A DNA stretch of 64,000 bases from Bacillus halotolerans. GTDB taxonomy: Bacteria > Bacillota > Bacilli > Bacillales > Bacillaceae. The DNA lies in assembly GCF_001517105.1 (NCBI RefSeq), contig NZ_LPVF01000009.1, positions 303,742 to 367,741 of the forward strand. Direction: 5' to 3'. Made by a program: the position numbers and the translations under genes. Below the pieces are notes generated by a model that was not told the origin of the DNA, did not search any database, and saw nothing but the letters and a program-made list of their open reading frames with translations. This document shows positions 52,523 through 61,987 of this stretch, one piece after another; the first letter of the stretch is position 1, and each line of letters begins with the position of its first letter.

Positions 52523-53110
52523 TTATGCCTCCAACAGCTTTGACAGCTTTTTAAGCGCGTCAGCCCTGTGGCTGATTTTATTTTTTTCATCACTTGTCAG
52601 CTCAGCCATAGTTTTATCTTTATCTTTGACGATAAAGATCGGGTCATAGCCAAATCCGTATTCTCCTCTCGGCTCTTCGGCAATATACCCTTCAATATGA
52701 CCTTCGACTGTTTTTGTTTCCTCTCCCGGAATACTTACGGCAAGCGCGCAGCGAAAACGGGCCGTACGCTGCTCTTTCTCGATGCCTCTCAGCTCGCTCA
52801 GCACTTTATCGATATTCGCCTGGTCATCTTTCTGTTCCCCTGCATATCGTGCTGAATAAACGCCGGGGCGGCCTCCTAAATTATCAACGGACAAACCCGA
52901 GTCGTCTGCAATGACCATTTTGTTCACTGCTTTCGCCACCGCTTCCGCTTTTAGAATCGCATTTTCTTCAAACGTATGGCCTGTCTCTTCAATTTCATCT
53001 GTAAACCCGATTTCAGCCAATGATTTTACCTCGTACCCTTTCGGCTCAAGGATTTCTTTAAATTCCTTCACTTTTCCCGGATTGTGAGTTGCAATAATTG
53101 CTTCTTTCAT
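52523..53110 (-). CDS. ysnA: dITP/XTP pyrophosphatase YsnA (RdgB/HAM1)
   Basis: This enzyme removes dITP, dXTP and related non-canonical nucleotides from the pool. ATG 53110 gives 195 aa with AAAGG ten bases upstream; a TTG three codons earlier is nearly on top of that site. Signatures are [13 protein letters not shown] (N-terminus), [33 protein letters not shown]-like [12 protein letters not shown] and [14 protein letters not shown]. Between rph and ysnB. Confidence 0.93.
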   Translation of the reverse strand: MKEAIIATHNPGKVKEFKEILEPKGYEVKSLAEIGFTDEIEETGHTFEENAILKAEAVAKAVNKMVIADDSGLSVDNLGGRPGVYSARYAGEQKDDQANIDKVLSELRGIEKEQRTARFRCALAVSIPGEETKTVEGHIEGYIAEEPRGEYGFGYDPIFIVKDKDKTMAELTSDEKNKISHRADALKKLSKLLEA

Positions 53111-53131
53111 GATGATCAAGCCTTTCTGTCA

Positions 53132-53869
53132 TTATTTCAGTTCTGGAAGAGAATCGCCCAGTACTTCTTTTTGCTTGTCAATCAGTTCCTGAATGCCTTT
53201 TTCTGCAAGACCGAGAAGCCCATTCAGATCCTCACGTGAAAAGGTTGCCTCTTCCCCTGTTCCCTGAAGCTCCACAAAGCGGCCGCTGCCTGTCATGATG
53301 ACATTCATATCAACTTCAGCAGCAGAATCTTCTTCATAATTTAAATCTAACAAAATTCCCTGCTCTTTATCAATTCCGACAGAGATCGCTGCCAGGTAAT
53401 CAGTGAGCGGGTTTGTTTTAATCGTTCCTGCTTTGAGAAGCTTACCAACCGCAATCGCCATGGCAAGAAATGCTCCGGTAATGGAAGACGTTCTCGTTCC
53501 TCCGTCAGCCTGAATGACGTCACAGTCAATCCAAATCGTCCGTTCGCCCAGTTTCTCTAAATCAACGACTGCCCGAAGCGCGCGGCCGATCAAACGCTGA
53601 ATTTCCATCGTTCTTCCAGAAATTTTCCCTTTGGAAGATTCTCTGATCGTTCTTTGATTTGTAGCCCGCGGCAGCATGCTGTACTCAGCTGTAATCCAAC
53701 CTTTGCCTCCGCCCCGCAAAAACGGCGGTACGCGATCCTCTACAGATGCGTTGCAGATTACTTTTGTATTTCCCGCTGTTATTAGAACAGACCCTTCCGG
53801 ATGGCTGATAAAGTCCAAATCAAATGTAATTGGACGCAGCTCATCGTGTTGTCTTCCGTCATGTCTCAT
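53132..53869 (-). CDS. rph: Ribonuclease PH
   Basis: RNase PH is a phosphate-dependent 3'-5' exoribonuclease that trims tRNA 3' ends. It has 245 aa with family segments [21 protein letters not shown] in part, [13 protein letters not shown], and the phosphate-binding [19 protein letters not shown] in part. First gene of a group with ysnA and ysnB, downstream of gerM and its terminator. Confidence 0.95.
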   Translation of the reverse strand: MRHDGRQHDELRPITFDLDFISHPEGSVLITAGNTKVICNASVEDRVPPFLRGGGKGWITAEYSMLPRATNQRTIRESSKGKISGRTMEIQRLIGRALRAVVDLEKLGERTIWIDCDVIQADGGTRTSSITGAFLAMAIAVGKLLKAGTIKTNPLTDYLAAISVGIDKEQGILLDLNYEEDSAAEVDMNVIMTGSGRFVELQGTGEEATFSREDLNGLLGLAEKGIQELIDKQKEVLGDSLPELK

Positions 53870-53920
53870 GTTTTACCTCCGATTGTATGTACATAAACCA
53901 TTTTTGTCCCGGAATTGAAT

Positions 53921-53957
53921 AAAGAAAGAGGCAGCCGGAACGCTAACCTCTTTCTTT
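53921..53957 (-). terminator. Terminator after gerM
   Basis: AAAGAAAGAGG (53921-53931) and CCTCTTTCTTT (53947-53957) form a perfect 11-bp stem 22 bp past the gerM stop. The T-run is contained in the arm rather than after it. Confidence 0.65.
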
Positions 53958-53979
53958 CTAGTATATCAAAAATTCCAAT

Positions 53980-55080
53980 TTAAAAACTACCTGTATTCAC
54001 TTGAGACGGCCTGGATACCGATTCTGAAAGTTTTTCGCCTTTTTCGTTCACAAGCTCGGCTTTTCCGTTCACTTTAACGGATACGCTTTTTACATCCGGC
54101 TGCTCTGTTAACGTCAGCACAATGCTGTTGAGCACTTCTGAAGAAATCATTTTCGTCTTTTCATCGGCGCTTCCGAAAATGGATTGATTAAAATCTAACG
54201 TTACACGTCCATCTTTGATTTTCGGTTTACTGACCAGCTTCACATCTTCGCTGAAATCCGTTAACAGGCCGCTCGCCTTCCTCGGGCCCTCAGCCAGTTC
54301 ATTAATAGCCGCCGTAATGTCGTCTGTTTTGGAATTGTCAATTCGTTTCGTTACCGGCACGTAATACTCACTGTCATCGGTTTCCGCCAAATAGTAGACT
54401 GTCAGCGGATGTGTAGCAGTGAGATCATTGACGCCTGCTGTTTCCAAATTAATCCCGTCCTTACGGCTTAAATCGTCCGAGATCGGCGTGCCGCCTACAG
54501 GCATTTCCTTAAGTTCGTGCCCGTTGATTCTCAGCTTCACTTTGTCTATTGAACTGAATTGAGTCAGCGTCCACGTCACCGATTGAACGATTTTCTGTTC
54601 ATCATCCTTCTTATAGTTTTTAAATTCCTTTGAGAAGTCCGCTATAGCAGTGCCATCTTTTTTGATGTCTACGTTAACAGTTGTGTCAGCCGGCAAAACA
54701 GCTCTGAAGCCATTCGGCAGAATCTCTGACACAGGCCCGCCCTGCACAAGGTATTCAAGCGCCTGCTTAGCCGTTCCTTCACTTTTCGGAAGAGGCATCG
54801 TTTGCGCAACGACATAACCGTTTTTATCAATGAGATAAAGCTCCCTCATCACTGTAGAAGAGTCCTGATTCGCTTTTTCGGTATCACTTTTTTCATTTTT
54901 TGTTTTTTCGGCTGCTGTTGTATTTGAATCGGTCCCCGCTTCATCATTTACGTATGTAACGTCTTGAGGCGGATCGATTTCCTCAGCTGTCTTATCGGAT
55001 TGAAATAAACCGCACCCGGATAAAAGCAAGGCAGAGGTGAGACAAGTGGCACCAATGACTGCAGGTCCTTTTTTCAGCAT
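53980..55080 (-). CDS. gerM: GerM sporulation and germination lipoprotein
   Basis: GerM contributes to the connection across the forespore membranes during engulfment and to spore cortex and germination. It has 366 aa. The lipoprotein signal ends at LLLSGC with C23 as the lipidated residue. After an acidic linker (about 30-75) come two GerMN domains (about 85-205 and 220-345). GGGAGG precedes the ATG. Sigma-E-like promoter upstream. Confidence 0.94.
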   Translation of the reverse strand: MLKKGPAVIGATCLTSALLLSGCGLFQSDKTAEEIDPPQDVTYVNDEAGTDSNTTAAEKTKNEKSDTEKANQDSSTVMRELYLIDKNGYVVAQTMPLPKSEGTAKQALEYLVQGGPVSEILPNGFRAVLPADTTVNVDIKKDGTAIADFSKEFKNYKKDDEQKIVQSVTWTLTQFSSIDKVKLRINGHELKEMPVGGTPISDDLSRKDGINLETAGVNDLTATHPLTVYYLAETDDSEYYVPVTKRIDNSKTDDITAAINELAEGPRKASGLLTDFSEDVKLVSKPKIKDGRVTLDFNQSIFGSADEKTKMISSEVLNSIVLTLTEQPDVKSVSVKVNGKAELVNEKGEKLSESVSRPSQVNTGSF

Positions 55081-55110
55081 ACTTTTCCCTCCTAAGGCTG
55101 TTTGTACTAC

Positions 55111-55138
55111 TATGTATACGAGCCTCTGCGGGAAATAG
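55111..55138 (-). promoter_or_regulatory. Candidate sigma-E promoter of gerM
   Basis: Minus strand CTATTT (55133-55138), 14-bp spacer, TATACATA (55111-55118). Partial fit to sigma-E; gerM is known as a mother-cell gene. Confidence 0.45.
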
Positions 55139-55162
55139 ACCGATGAATTCCATTAAAAACAG

Positions 55163-55190
55163 AAAAAACCCGCAACACGCCGTTGCGGGG
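55163..55190 (-). terminator. Terminator after racE
   Basis: CCCGCAAC and GTTGCGGG pair around ACGCC just after racE, followed by six T on the minus strand. Confidence 0.9.
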
Positions 55191-55195
55191 CAAAA

Positions 55196-56014
55196 CTATC
55201 TTCTAATTGGTTCTCGCAAAGAGATGCATTCTACGTGACCTACTTCATGGCCAAACCAGTCATCTGCTATTTTCGCAAACTGCTCCCGTTCTCCAGTAGT
55301 CAGGAATTGATGATCTGGGGTAAACGGAGATTGATTCAGCAGTCCTTTATACGATAGAATCGTACTCACTTCCCGGGCTGTTTCATCACCTGACGAAATA
55401 ATATTCACATGCTCTCCCATATATCTTTGAATCGCGTCTTTTAAAATAGGATAATGGGTGCAGCCTAAAATCAGCGAGTCAATCGATGTATCTTTTAACG
55501 GAGATAATGATGTTTTGACAATCTCGTCTGCTGTTTTGTCCAGAAACTTTCCACTTTCCACAAACGGCACAAGCAGCGGACAGGCAAGATTTTCGACCTT
55601 CAGTTCGGCATTTAATGCCAGAAGGGCTTCTTCATAAGCATTGCTCTTAATGGTGTTTTCTGTGCCGATGACACCGATATGCTGATTTTCCGTCACTTTT
55701 ATCGCGGCCCGAGCACCTGGCTGGATCACCCCGACCACCGGAATATCAACGTCGCGCTGGATGTCTTCCAGCGCAATTGCTGTCGCGGTGTTGCAGGCGA
55801 TCACCAGCATCTTAATGTGGTGGTTTTTCAGCAGATAATGTGTCAGCTCCCGCGTGTATTGAAGCACTTCTTCTTCAGGACGCGGCCCGTACGGACACCG
55901 TTTTGTATCCCCTACGTAGATTATATTTTCTTTTGGTAGCTGTCTCATGATTTCCTTTGCAACGGTTAACCCGCCAACCCCGGAATCAATGACTCCTATT
56001 GGTTGTTCCAACAA
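55196..56014 (-). CDS. racE: Glutamate racemase RacE
   Basis: RacE makes D-glutamate for peptidoglycan and for poly-glutamate. It has 272 aa with the two catalytic cysteines C74 ([12 protein letters not shown]) and C185 ([10 protein letters not shown]), and the [13 protein letters not shown] start. It lies 7 bp downstream of ysmB, a MarR regulator, and ahead of gerM. Confidence 0.96.
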   Translation of the reverse strand: MLEQPIGVIDSGVGGLTVAKEIMRQLPKENIIYVGDTKRCPYGPRPEEEVLQYTRELTHYLLKNHHIKMLVIACNTATAIALEDIQRDVDIPVVGVIQPGARAAIKVTENQHIGVIGTENTIKSNAYEEALLALNAELKVENLACPLLVPFVESGKFLDKTADEIVKTSLSPLKDTSIDSLILGCTHYPILKDAIQRYMGEHVNIISSGDETAREVSTILSYKGLLNQSPFTPDHQFLTTGEREQFAKIADDWFGHEVGHVECISLREPIRR

Positions 56015-56021
56015 AATCGCC

Positions 56022-56462
56022 TCATTTTCTCTTCATTTCATGCTGCAGTTTCATCAATGATTTTTCGAAGATGGCTATTTCTTCATCTGTAAACGTTTCG
56101 AACATATCACGCAGGTATTCCTGCCTTTTTGTAATGACCTCTTGGATAATGCGTTCACCTTCAGGCAGAAGGTGTATCCTGACGACACGTCTGTCTGCCG
56201 GGTCCTTTACCCGCTCGACAAGCTCATTTTTTTGCATACGGTCGATGAGATCCGTCGTCGTGCTGCATGCCAGATACATTTTCCCCGATAGTTCGCCGAT
56301 TGTCATGTCTCCTAATTCATAAAGCCATTGCAGACCGACAAATTGCGGCGGCGTGATCGCGTATTGGTTTAGGATTTCTCTTCCTTTTTGTTTAATGATC
56401 GCGGCGATGTGGCGGAGCGACTTTTCAATGTCCGCAACATGCTCCAAAGGTTTTGATGTCAT
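56022..56462 (-). CDS. ysmB: MarR-family regulator YsmB
   Basis: A 146-aa winged-helix regulator from ATG 56462, with GAGGGA seven bases upstream. The wing-helix region (about 45-105) includes [32 protein letters not shown] in part and the MarR wing with [15 protein letters not shown] (D-x-R motif). Ligand and targets are unknown; the tight link to racE suggests shared expression and may make it relevant to wall synthesis, which is inference. Confidence 0.87.
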   Translation of the reverse strand: MTSKPLEHVADIEKSLRHIAAIIKQKGREILNQYAITPPQFVGLQWLYELGDMTIGELSGKMYLACSTTTDLIDRMQKNELVERVKDPADRRVVRIHLLPEGERIIQEVITKRQEYLRDMFETFTDEEIAIFEKSLMKLQHEMKRK

Positions 56463-56664
56463 TTGTCCATCCCTCACTCAAGGATCTCTTACGCACAAAA
56501 GCGTTCCGTGTCTATTTTCCTTCTTTTTTAAAGAAAATGCAAGACTCGCGGGACGAGAAATAGAGGGACATTAGGCAAATGAAAGCAAATTGAAAATCTC
56601 GTTTTATATCGTATCATTAAAGTTTAATATAAGAATTTGGAACTTTTCAAACAAACAGCAATAA

Positions 56665-56694
56665 CCGGCTCCTCCTGAAAAGAAGGAATACCGG
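56665..56694 (-). terminator. Possible terminator after gerE
   Basis: CCGG-TCCT and AGGA-CCGG arms pair just past the gerE stop. The following T-run is interrupted, so this is moderate. Confidence 0.45.
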
Positions 56695-56700
56695 CAAGGA

Positions 56701-56925
56701 TTAAAGCTCTAGCTCACCCATTCTAAGAAGCTCAACAACGGCTTGCGAACGCCCTTTCACACCTAATTTCTGCATGGCATTTGAAATATGGTTTCGAACG
56801 GTTTTCTCACTGATAAATAGCTCGCTTGCAATCTCCTTTGTTGTCTTATCTTGAACGAGCAATTCGAACACTTCTCTTTCTCTTTTCGTTAGCAGCGGCT
56901 TCGATTGAAATTCTTTCTCCTTCAA
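56701..56925 (-). CDS. gerE: Late sporulation regulator GerE
   Basis: GerE is a 74-aa DNA-binding protein, nearly only a LuxR/FixJ-type helix-turn-helix (about 12-70: [35 protein letters not shown]). It activates and represses late mother-cell coat genes and modulates sigma-K. A perfect sigma-K promoter precedes it. Confidence 0.97.
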   Translation of the reverse strand: MKEKEFQSKPLLTKREREVFELLVQDKTTKEIASELFISEKTVRNHISNAMQKLGVKGRSQAVVELLRMGELEL

Positions 56926-56991
56926 GTATTGTAACCCTCCTTGCTAAGGTGAGAGCGAATCTGAAACGAATGGGTTTTGATATAGTCAAGA

Positions 56992-57020
56992 TATCATATG
57001 TCAGGAGGGCGCAGGAGGTG
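56992..57020 (-). promoter_or_regulatory. Sigma-K promoter of gerE
   Basis: Minus strand CACC (57017-57020) and CATATGATA (56992-57000), with 17 bp between the AC and CATA elements. An exact fit to the sigma-K pattern; gerE is a known sigma-K gene. Confidence 0.85.
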
Positions 57021-57040
57021 ACGTTTACAGAAGAATTAGT

Positions 57041-57484
57041 TTATGGTGTATGGAGAAGCTTTTCTTTCTCCTCATTCGTCCAGCTGACAGCCTTTCCGCT
57101 TCCCTTTGACACTTGAACCATGACAACAGCTCCGGTGAAGCAAGGCTCCCCTGCGCTATTTTCTCCGAGGTAATGCAAGGTGAGGGATGAACTGCCGACA
57201 GCGCTTGTTTTTACATAAATACGCAAGTCTTCATAAGGCATAACTTGGCGCAGATAATCACATTGCTGACTGGCGACGACTGTCATGGTTTGCTTATGTT
57301 GTTTCATCATATTCAGATTTTTAAAATAAGATATCCTCGCTTCTTCAAAATATATGAAAGGGATTACATTATTCATATGCCCAAACATATCTGTCTCAGA
57401 AAATCGGACAGATACTTCATTAAAAAAAGAAAAGGATTCTTTCCATTTTTGAAACGGCATGTCAATGTAAGCAGGAAGCTTCAT
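57041..57484 (-). CDS. ysmA: Hotdog-fold thioesterase YsmA
   Basis: About 147 aa from ATG 57484, which has AAGGAG nine bases upstream; the in-frame ATG three codons earlier is too near that site. The segment VRFSETDMFGHMNNVIPFIYFEEARISYF (in part) is the 4-hydroxybenzoyl-CoA thioesterase signature, with the D-x-F-G-H-x-N core as the active-site region. It is likely a soluble acyl-CoA thioesterase of unknown substrate. It lies between sdhB and gerE. Confidence 0.85.
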   Translation of the reverse strand: MKLPAYIDMPFQKWKESFSFFNEVSVRFSETDMFGHMNNVIPFIYFEEARISYFKNLNMMKQHKQTMTVVASQQCDYLRQVMPYEDLRIYVKTSAVGSSSLTLHYLGENSAGEPCFTGAVVMVQVSKGSGKAVSWTNEEKEKLLHTP

Positions 57485-57505
57485 TTCACTCATCTCCTTA
57501 TTGTT

Positions 57506-57538
57506 AAAAAAACCTCTCCCATGCGGAAGAGGTTTTTT
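57506..57538 (-). terminator. Terminator after sdhB
   Basis: AAAAAACCTCT and AGAGGTTTTTT flank CCCATGCGG just past the sdhB stop. It ends sdhCAB before ysmA. Confidence 0.88.
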
Positions 57539-57542
57539 CATC

Positions 57543-58304
57543 TTATACTCTGTCGCTTCCGAAGAAATTGCGGAATGCTTGTAAGTTTGTATCCCTGTTT
57601 AAGGCAGCGATAGAAGTGGTAAGCGGAATGCCTTTCGGACAGGATTGAACGCAGTTTTGCGAGTTGCCGCAATCTGCAAGGCCTCCTTCATCCATCAGCG
57701 CTTCCAGCCGGTCGGATTTGTTCATGGCTCCTGTCGGATGGGCGTTAAACAGACGGACCTGAGACATCGGAGCAGGCCCCATGAATTTTGATTTGCTGTT
57801 TACATTCGGGCAGGCTTCCAGGCAGACACCGCACGTCATGCATTTTGATAATTCATATGCCCACTGGCGGCGTTTTTCCGGCATTCTCGGTCCCGGTCCT
57901 AAATCGTACGTGCCGTCGATCGGTATCCACGCTTTTACTTTTTTCAGAGAATTAAACATTCTGCTGCGGTCAACCTGCAGATCACGCACGACCGGGAATG
58001 TTTTCATCGGTTTTAAGCGGATCGGCTGTTCAAGCTGGTCAACAAGCGCCGTACAAGACTGGCGGGGCTTTCCGTTTATAACCATTGAACATGCGCCGCA
58101 TACTTCTTCAAGACAGTTCATATCCCATGTGACAGGAGTTGTCTTTTCACCTTTCACGTTAACCGGATTCCGGCGGATTTCCATTAACGCGGAAATGACG
58201 TTCAGGTTCGGGCGGTATGGTATTTCAAATTCTTCATCGTAAGGCGTGCTGTCAGGTGTATCTTGACGTGTGATAATAAATCGTATGGTCTTTTTCTCAC
58301 TCAT
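57543..58304 (-). CDS. sdhB: Succinate dehydrogenase iron-sulfur subunit SdhB
   Basis: SdhB passes electrons from FAD to the quinone through three clusters. Its 253 aa have the [2Fe-2S] cysteines in CLEEVCGACSMVINGKPRQSC in part, the [4Fe-4S] motif CMTCGVCLEACP, and the [3Fe-4S] motif with CVQSCPKGIP. Two bases separate it from sdhA. Confidence 0.96.
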   Translation of the reverse strand: MSEKKTIRFIITRQDTPDSTPYDEEFEIPYRPNLNVISALMEIRRNPVNVKGEKTTPVTWDMNCLEEVCGACSMVINGKPRQSCTALVDQLEQPIRLKPMKTFPVVRDLQVDRSRMFNSLKKVKAWIPIDGTYDLGPGPRMPEKRRQWAYELSKCMTCGVCLEACPNVNSKSKFMGPAPMSQVRLFNAHPTGAMNKSDRLEALMDEGGLADCGNSQNCVQSCPKGIPLTTSIAALNRDTNLQAFRNFFGSDRV

Positions 58305-58306
58305 GA

Positions 58307-60067
58307 TTATTTCGCCACCTTCTTCTTCGAGTAATCCCGTTTCCGAGGCGTTATCAGTGATACATCGACATCCTGATACTCAAACTCAGGCGCTTCATAC
58401 GGGCTTACATGTTTAGCCATTGTTGTTTTGAGCCATTCATCATCATTACGCTCAGGGAAATCCGGTTTATAATGGGCGCCCCTGCTTTCATTACGGTTGT
58501 AAGCACCCAGTGTAATCACCCTGGCAAGCTGAAGCATGTTTGAAAGCTGGCGTGTAAACATAGCTCCCTGGTTGCTCCATTTTGTCGTGTCATTGATGTT
58601 AATCTTTTTATACCGCTCCATTAACTCCTGAATTTTGTCATCTGTTTTCAACAGCTTGTCGTTATGGCGGACAACCGTCACATTCGCCGTCATCCATTCC
58701 CCGAGCTCTCTATGGAGGACGTACGCATTTTCGTTTCCGTCCATATTCATAATCTCAGCCCATTTTTCTTCTTCTTTTTTCACGTGGGCATCGAATATCG
58801 ATGAAGACAGATCCTCTGCGGAAGATTCTAAGCCGTTTACATATTTCACAGCATTCGGTCCGGCTACCATTCCTCCGTAAATCGCAGAGAGCAGGGAGTT
58901 TGCTCCCAAGCGGTTGCCGCCGTGCATGGAGTAATCACATTCCCCGGCTGCAAACAGTCCCGGGATATTTGTCATTTGATCGTAATCTACCCATAAGCCG
59001 CCCATTGAATAATGAACCGCAGGGAAGATTTTCATCGGAAGTTTGCGCGGGTCGTCCCCCATAAACTTCTCATATATTTCAATGATGCCGCCGAGCTTAA
59101 TATCAAGCTCTTTTGGATCTTTATGAGACAGATCGAGATACACCATGTTCTCGCCGTTGATGCCGAGTTTCTGATTCACACACACATCAAATATTTCGCG
59201 TGTCGCAATATCACGCGGCACCAGGTTTCCATAAGCAGGATATTTTTCCTCAAGGAAATACCACGGCTTACCGTCTTTGTATGTCCACACACGTCCGCCT
59301 TCACCGCGCGCCGATTCACTCATCAGCCTTAATTTATCATCTCCCGGTATAGCTGTCGGGTGGATCTGAATAAATTCTCCATTTGCATAATACGCTCCCT
59401 GCTGATAAACGATCGATGCAGCAGACCCTGTATTAATCATGGAGTTTGTGGATTTACCGAAAATGATTCCCGGTCCGCCTGTCGCCATAATGACAGCGTC
59501 AGAACGGAAGGATTCAATTTGCATGTTTGTCAGGTTTTGCGCGACAATTCCGCGGCAGGTTCTGTCATCATCTAATATAGCGCCAAGGAATTCCCAGCCT
59601 TCGTATTTTGTGACCAGACCGGCAACCTCGTATCTGCGCACTTGCTCGTCCAAAGCGTAAAGCAACTGCTGGCCAGTCGTTGCACCTGCATAAGCTGTTC
59701 TGTGGTGCTGTGTACCCCCAAATCGGCGGAAATCAAGCAGCCCCTCGGGCGTCCGGTTAAACATGACGCCCATCCGGTCTAATAAGTGGATGATTGATGG
59801 CGCCGCTTCACACATCGCCTTAACCGGCGGCTGATTGGCAAGAAAGTCTCCCCCGTATACAGTATCGTCAAAATGTTCCCACGGAGAGTCGCCTTCCCCT
59901 TTTGTATTGACTGCTCCGTTGATGCCGCCTTGGGCACAAACCGAATGAGAACGTTTCACAGGAACGATGGAAAACAGCTTAACCGCCATTCCTGATTCCG
60001 CTGCTTTGATTGTCGCCATGAGGCCGGCAAGACCCCCGCCGACTACAATAATGCTTGTTTGACTCAT
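58307..60067 (-). CDS. sdhA: Succinate dehydrogenase flavoprotein SdhA
   Basis: SdhA oxidises succinate to fumarate on covalently bound FAD. It has 586 aa: IIVVGGGLAGLMA at the N-terminus, the FAD-linking histidine in RSHSVCAQGGINGA, and substrate-site segments EFIQIHPTAIPG and SESARGEGGRVW. The HGGNRLGANSLLS segment follows. It is a relative of NadB at the other end of the window. Confidence 0.97.
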   Translation of the reverse strand: MSQTSIIVVGGGLAGLMATIKAAESGMAVKLFSIVPVKRSHSVCAQGGINGAVNTKGEGDSPWEHFDDTVYGGDFLANQPPVKAMCEAAPSIIHLLDRMGVMFNRTPEGLLDFRRFGGTQHHRTAYAGATTGQQLLYALDEQVRRYEVAGLVTKYEGWEFLGAILDDDRTCRGIVAQNLTNMQIESFRSDAVIMATGGPGIIFGKSTNSMINTGSAASIVYQQGAYYANGEFIQIHPTAIPGDDKLRLMSESARGEGGRVWTYKDGKPWYFLEEKYPAYGNLVPRDIATREIFDVCVNQKLGINGENMVYLDLSHKDPKELDIKLGGIIEIYEKFMGDDPRKLPMKIFPAVHYSMGGLWVDYDQMTNIPGLFAAGECDYSMHGGNRLGANSLLSAIYGGMVAGPNAVKYVNGLESSAEDLSSSIFDAHVKKEEEKWAEIMNMDGNENAYVLHRELGEWMTANVTVVRHNDKLLKTDDKIQELMERYKKININDTTKWSNQGAMFTRQLSNMLQLARVITLGAYNRNESRGAHYKPDFPERNDDEWLKTTMAKHVSPYEAPEFEYQDVDVSLITPRKRDYSKKKVAK

Positions 60068-60100
60068 GATAGCCCCTCTCCCTCTAGTAATCTAGTACTC

Positions 60101-60709
60101 TTATACAAATGCAAAAATCGCTTTTAAGCCTACGTATGACAGTGCAACAAAGATAATCAGCGTAACGTACGTCGAAATTCTTTGAGAACGTGGCGTTACA
60201 GTGATGCCCCACGTGACAGCAAAAGACCATAAACCGTTCGAGAAGTGAAAAATTGTCGATAAAACACCTACAATGTAAAAGCCCAGCATAGCCGGCGAGC
60301 TCAAGATATTCGCCATCATGTCGAAATTGACCTCAGCGCCCATCTGTGCAGCAATGCGGGTTTGCCACACATGCCAGCTCACAAAAATGAGGGTGATGAT
60401 ACCGGTTACACGCTGCAGGACGAAGAGCCAGTTTCGCATATAGCTATATTGTCCTGCGTTATTTTTCGCAGTAAACGCTATGTACACACCATAAACTGCA
60501 TGATAAATTAAAGGTAAGAAGATAATAAAGATTTCCAGAGCATACCTGAAAGGCAGACTATCCATAAAATGAGCAGCATTATTGAATGCTTCCGCGCCCC
60601 TTGCGGCAAACTGGTTGACGACTAAATGCTGAATCAAAAAGATGCCGACCGGTATGACGCCAAGCAAGGAATGCAATCTTCGAAAATAAAACTCTCTGTT
60701 CCCAGACAT
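60101..60709 (-). CDS. sdhC: Succinate dehydrogenase cytochrome b558 subunit SdhC
   Basis: SdhC anchors the complex in the membrane, binds two b hemes and reduces menaquinone. It has 202 aa with five membrane helices and candidate heme-ligand histidines in LHSLLGV, LIQHLVVNQF, IYHAVYGVYIA, FVSWHVWQTR and IFHFSNGLW. First gene of sdhCAB. Confidence 0.96.
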   Translation of the reverse strand: MSGNREFYFRRLHSLLGVIPVGIFLIQHLVVNQFAARGAEAFNNAAHFMDSLPFRYALEIFIIFLPLIYHAVYGVYIAFTAKNNAGQYSYMRNWLFVLQRVTGIITLIFVSWHVWQTRIAAQMGAEVNFDMMANILSSPAMLGFYIVGVLSTIFHFSNGLWSFAVTWGITVTPRSQRISTYVTLIIFVALSYVGLKAIFAFV

Positions 60710-60805
60710 TACTTTACCCCCTGTTTGATAAGTGCGAAATGTGCTAAATCTCTTCCCCCACTTCTTTCAATTGTAAGCACTTTATTAAGATTTATTGACA
60801 ATTTC

Positions 60806-60834
60806 ATTTTACTCCTACCACAAAAGGGCGTCAA
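60806..60834 (-). promoter_or_regulatory. Sigma-A promoter of sdhCAB
   Basis: Minus strand TTGACG (60829-60834), 17-bp spacer, TAAAAT (60806-60811), giving a leader of about 90 nt. The rest of the sdhC-yslB gap (60710-61001) is A+T-rich with no other gene. Confidence 0.8.
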
Positions 60835-61001
60835 GAAAACGCGTACATAAATTCTAATTTTCCGAATTGATTAGTTGATTCAAAAATTTTATTTTATCAA
60901 TATATAATTCTTTCTTAATTTTTCATGAGAAATACAGGATCATTCTGTAATCCTCCCCCCTGTTTGAGCTATAATATACGCAGGAGAGAGGGGAGACAGA
61001 T

Positions 61002-61448
61002 ATGAAGTCTAAATATGAAGCATCTATACACAATTTAAAAGAAATTGAAATGAACGCCTATGCCTATGAACTGATACGAGAGATTGTTCTCCCAGACATG
61101 CTTGGCCAAGATTACTCTTCCATGATGTATTGGGCAGGGAAACATCTCGCCCGTAAGTTTCCTCTTGAATCATGGGAGGAATTTCCGGCTTTCTTTGAAG
61201 AAGCAGGCTGGGGAACCCTCACAAACGTTAGCGCAAAAAAACAGAAACTGGAATTCGAGCTTGAAGGGCAGGTTATTTCCAATCGGCTTAAATATCAGAA
61301 AGAACCGTGCTTTCAGCTGGAAGCTGGCTTCATCGCCGAGCAAATTCAATTGATGAATGATCAGATTGCCGAATCATACGAACAAGTAAAAAAGAGAGCC
61401 GATAAAGTGGTTCTGACTGTCAAATGGGATATGAAAGACCCGGTGTAA
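61002..61448 (+). CDS. yslB: YslB, DUF2507-family protein
   Basis: A 148-aa soluble protein starting at ATG 61002 behind GGAGAGAGGGGAGA. It resembles the V4R-like DUF2507 family (ALIREIVLPDMLGQDYSSMMYWAGKHLARKFP in part), for which no activity is established. A TATAAT at about 60970 may be its -10. It is convergent with lysC and divergent from sdhC. Confidence 0.82.
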   Translation: MKSKYEASIHNLKEIEMNAYAYELIREIVLPDMLGQDYSSMMYWAGKHLARKFPLESWEEFPAFFEEAGWGTLTNVSAKKQKLEFELEGQVISNRLKYQKEPCFQLEAGFIAEQIQLMNDQIAESYEQVKKRADKVVLTVKWDMKDPV

Positions 61449-61492
61449 TGAAAAAGGCGGTGACTGCATGAGTCCCGCCTTTTTGGTTGTCA

Positions 61493-61987
61493 TTACACAG
61501 CTGAAGGGTGTTTCGAGAGCTCGAATGCATCGTGCAGTGCTTCCACCGCTTTTACCATGTCATTTTCGCTCACAACTGTTGAAACTTTGATTTCAGATGT
61601 GCTGACCATTTTGATTAATATGTTTTTTTCCGCCAGTACAGCAAACATTTCAGCCGCTACACCAGGGTTTGATACCATGCCTGATCCGACAATGGATACT
61701 TTGGCCAATTTGCTTTCTGTCTCGATTTTTTCGAATTCCAGCGCATCTTTGTACTCTTCAAGTACGGCAACAGCCTGGTCCGCGTCTTCGGATTTAACTG
61801 AGAAGGAAATCCCGGTCTCATGGTCTCCCGCCTGCGTTTGGATAATGATATCCACGTTAATGTTTCTTTTTGCAAGAGTTGTAAAAATAGTAGACAAAGT
61901 GGTCAAGCCGCTTGTCAGCCCGTAGATGGTTACCCTTGTGATTTGATCTTCGAACGCAATGCCTCTGACGATAAGATTCTGCTCCAT
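61493..61987 (-). CDS. lysC: Aspartokinase II beta subunit (internal in-frame start)
   Basis: Within lysC an ATG at 61987 (residue 246, MEQNLIVRGIAFED) follows TTGAGGAGGAATCATCC, a strong ribosome site. It would give a 165-aa protein comprising both ACT domains. B. subtilis aspartokinase II is known to be an alpha2-beta2 enzyme whose beta subunit is made this way from the same frame. Confidence 0.88.
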   Translation of the reverse strand: MEQNLIVRGIAFEDQITRVTIYGLTSGLTTLSTIFTTLAKRNINVDIIIQTQAGDHETGISFSVKSEDADQAVAVLEEYKDALEFEKIETESKLAKVSIVGSGMVSNPGVAAEMFAVLAEKNILIKMVSTSEIKVSTVVSENDMVKAVEALHDAFELSKHPSAV

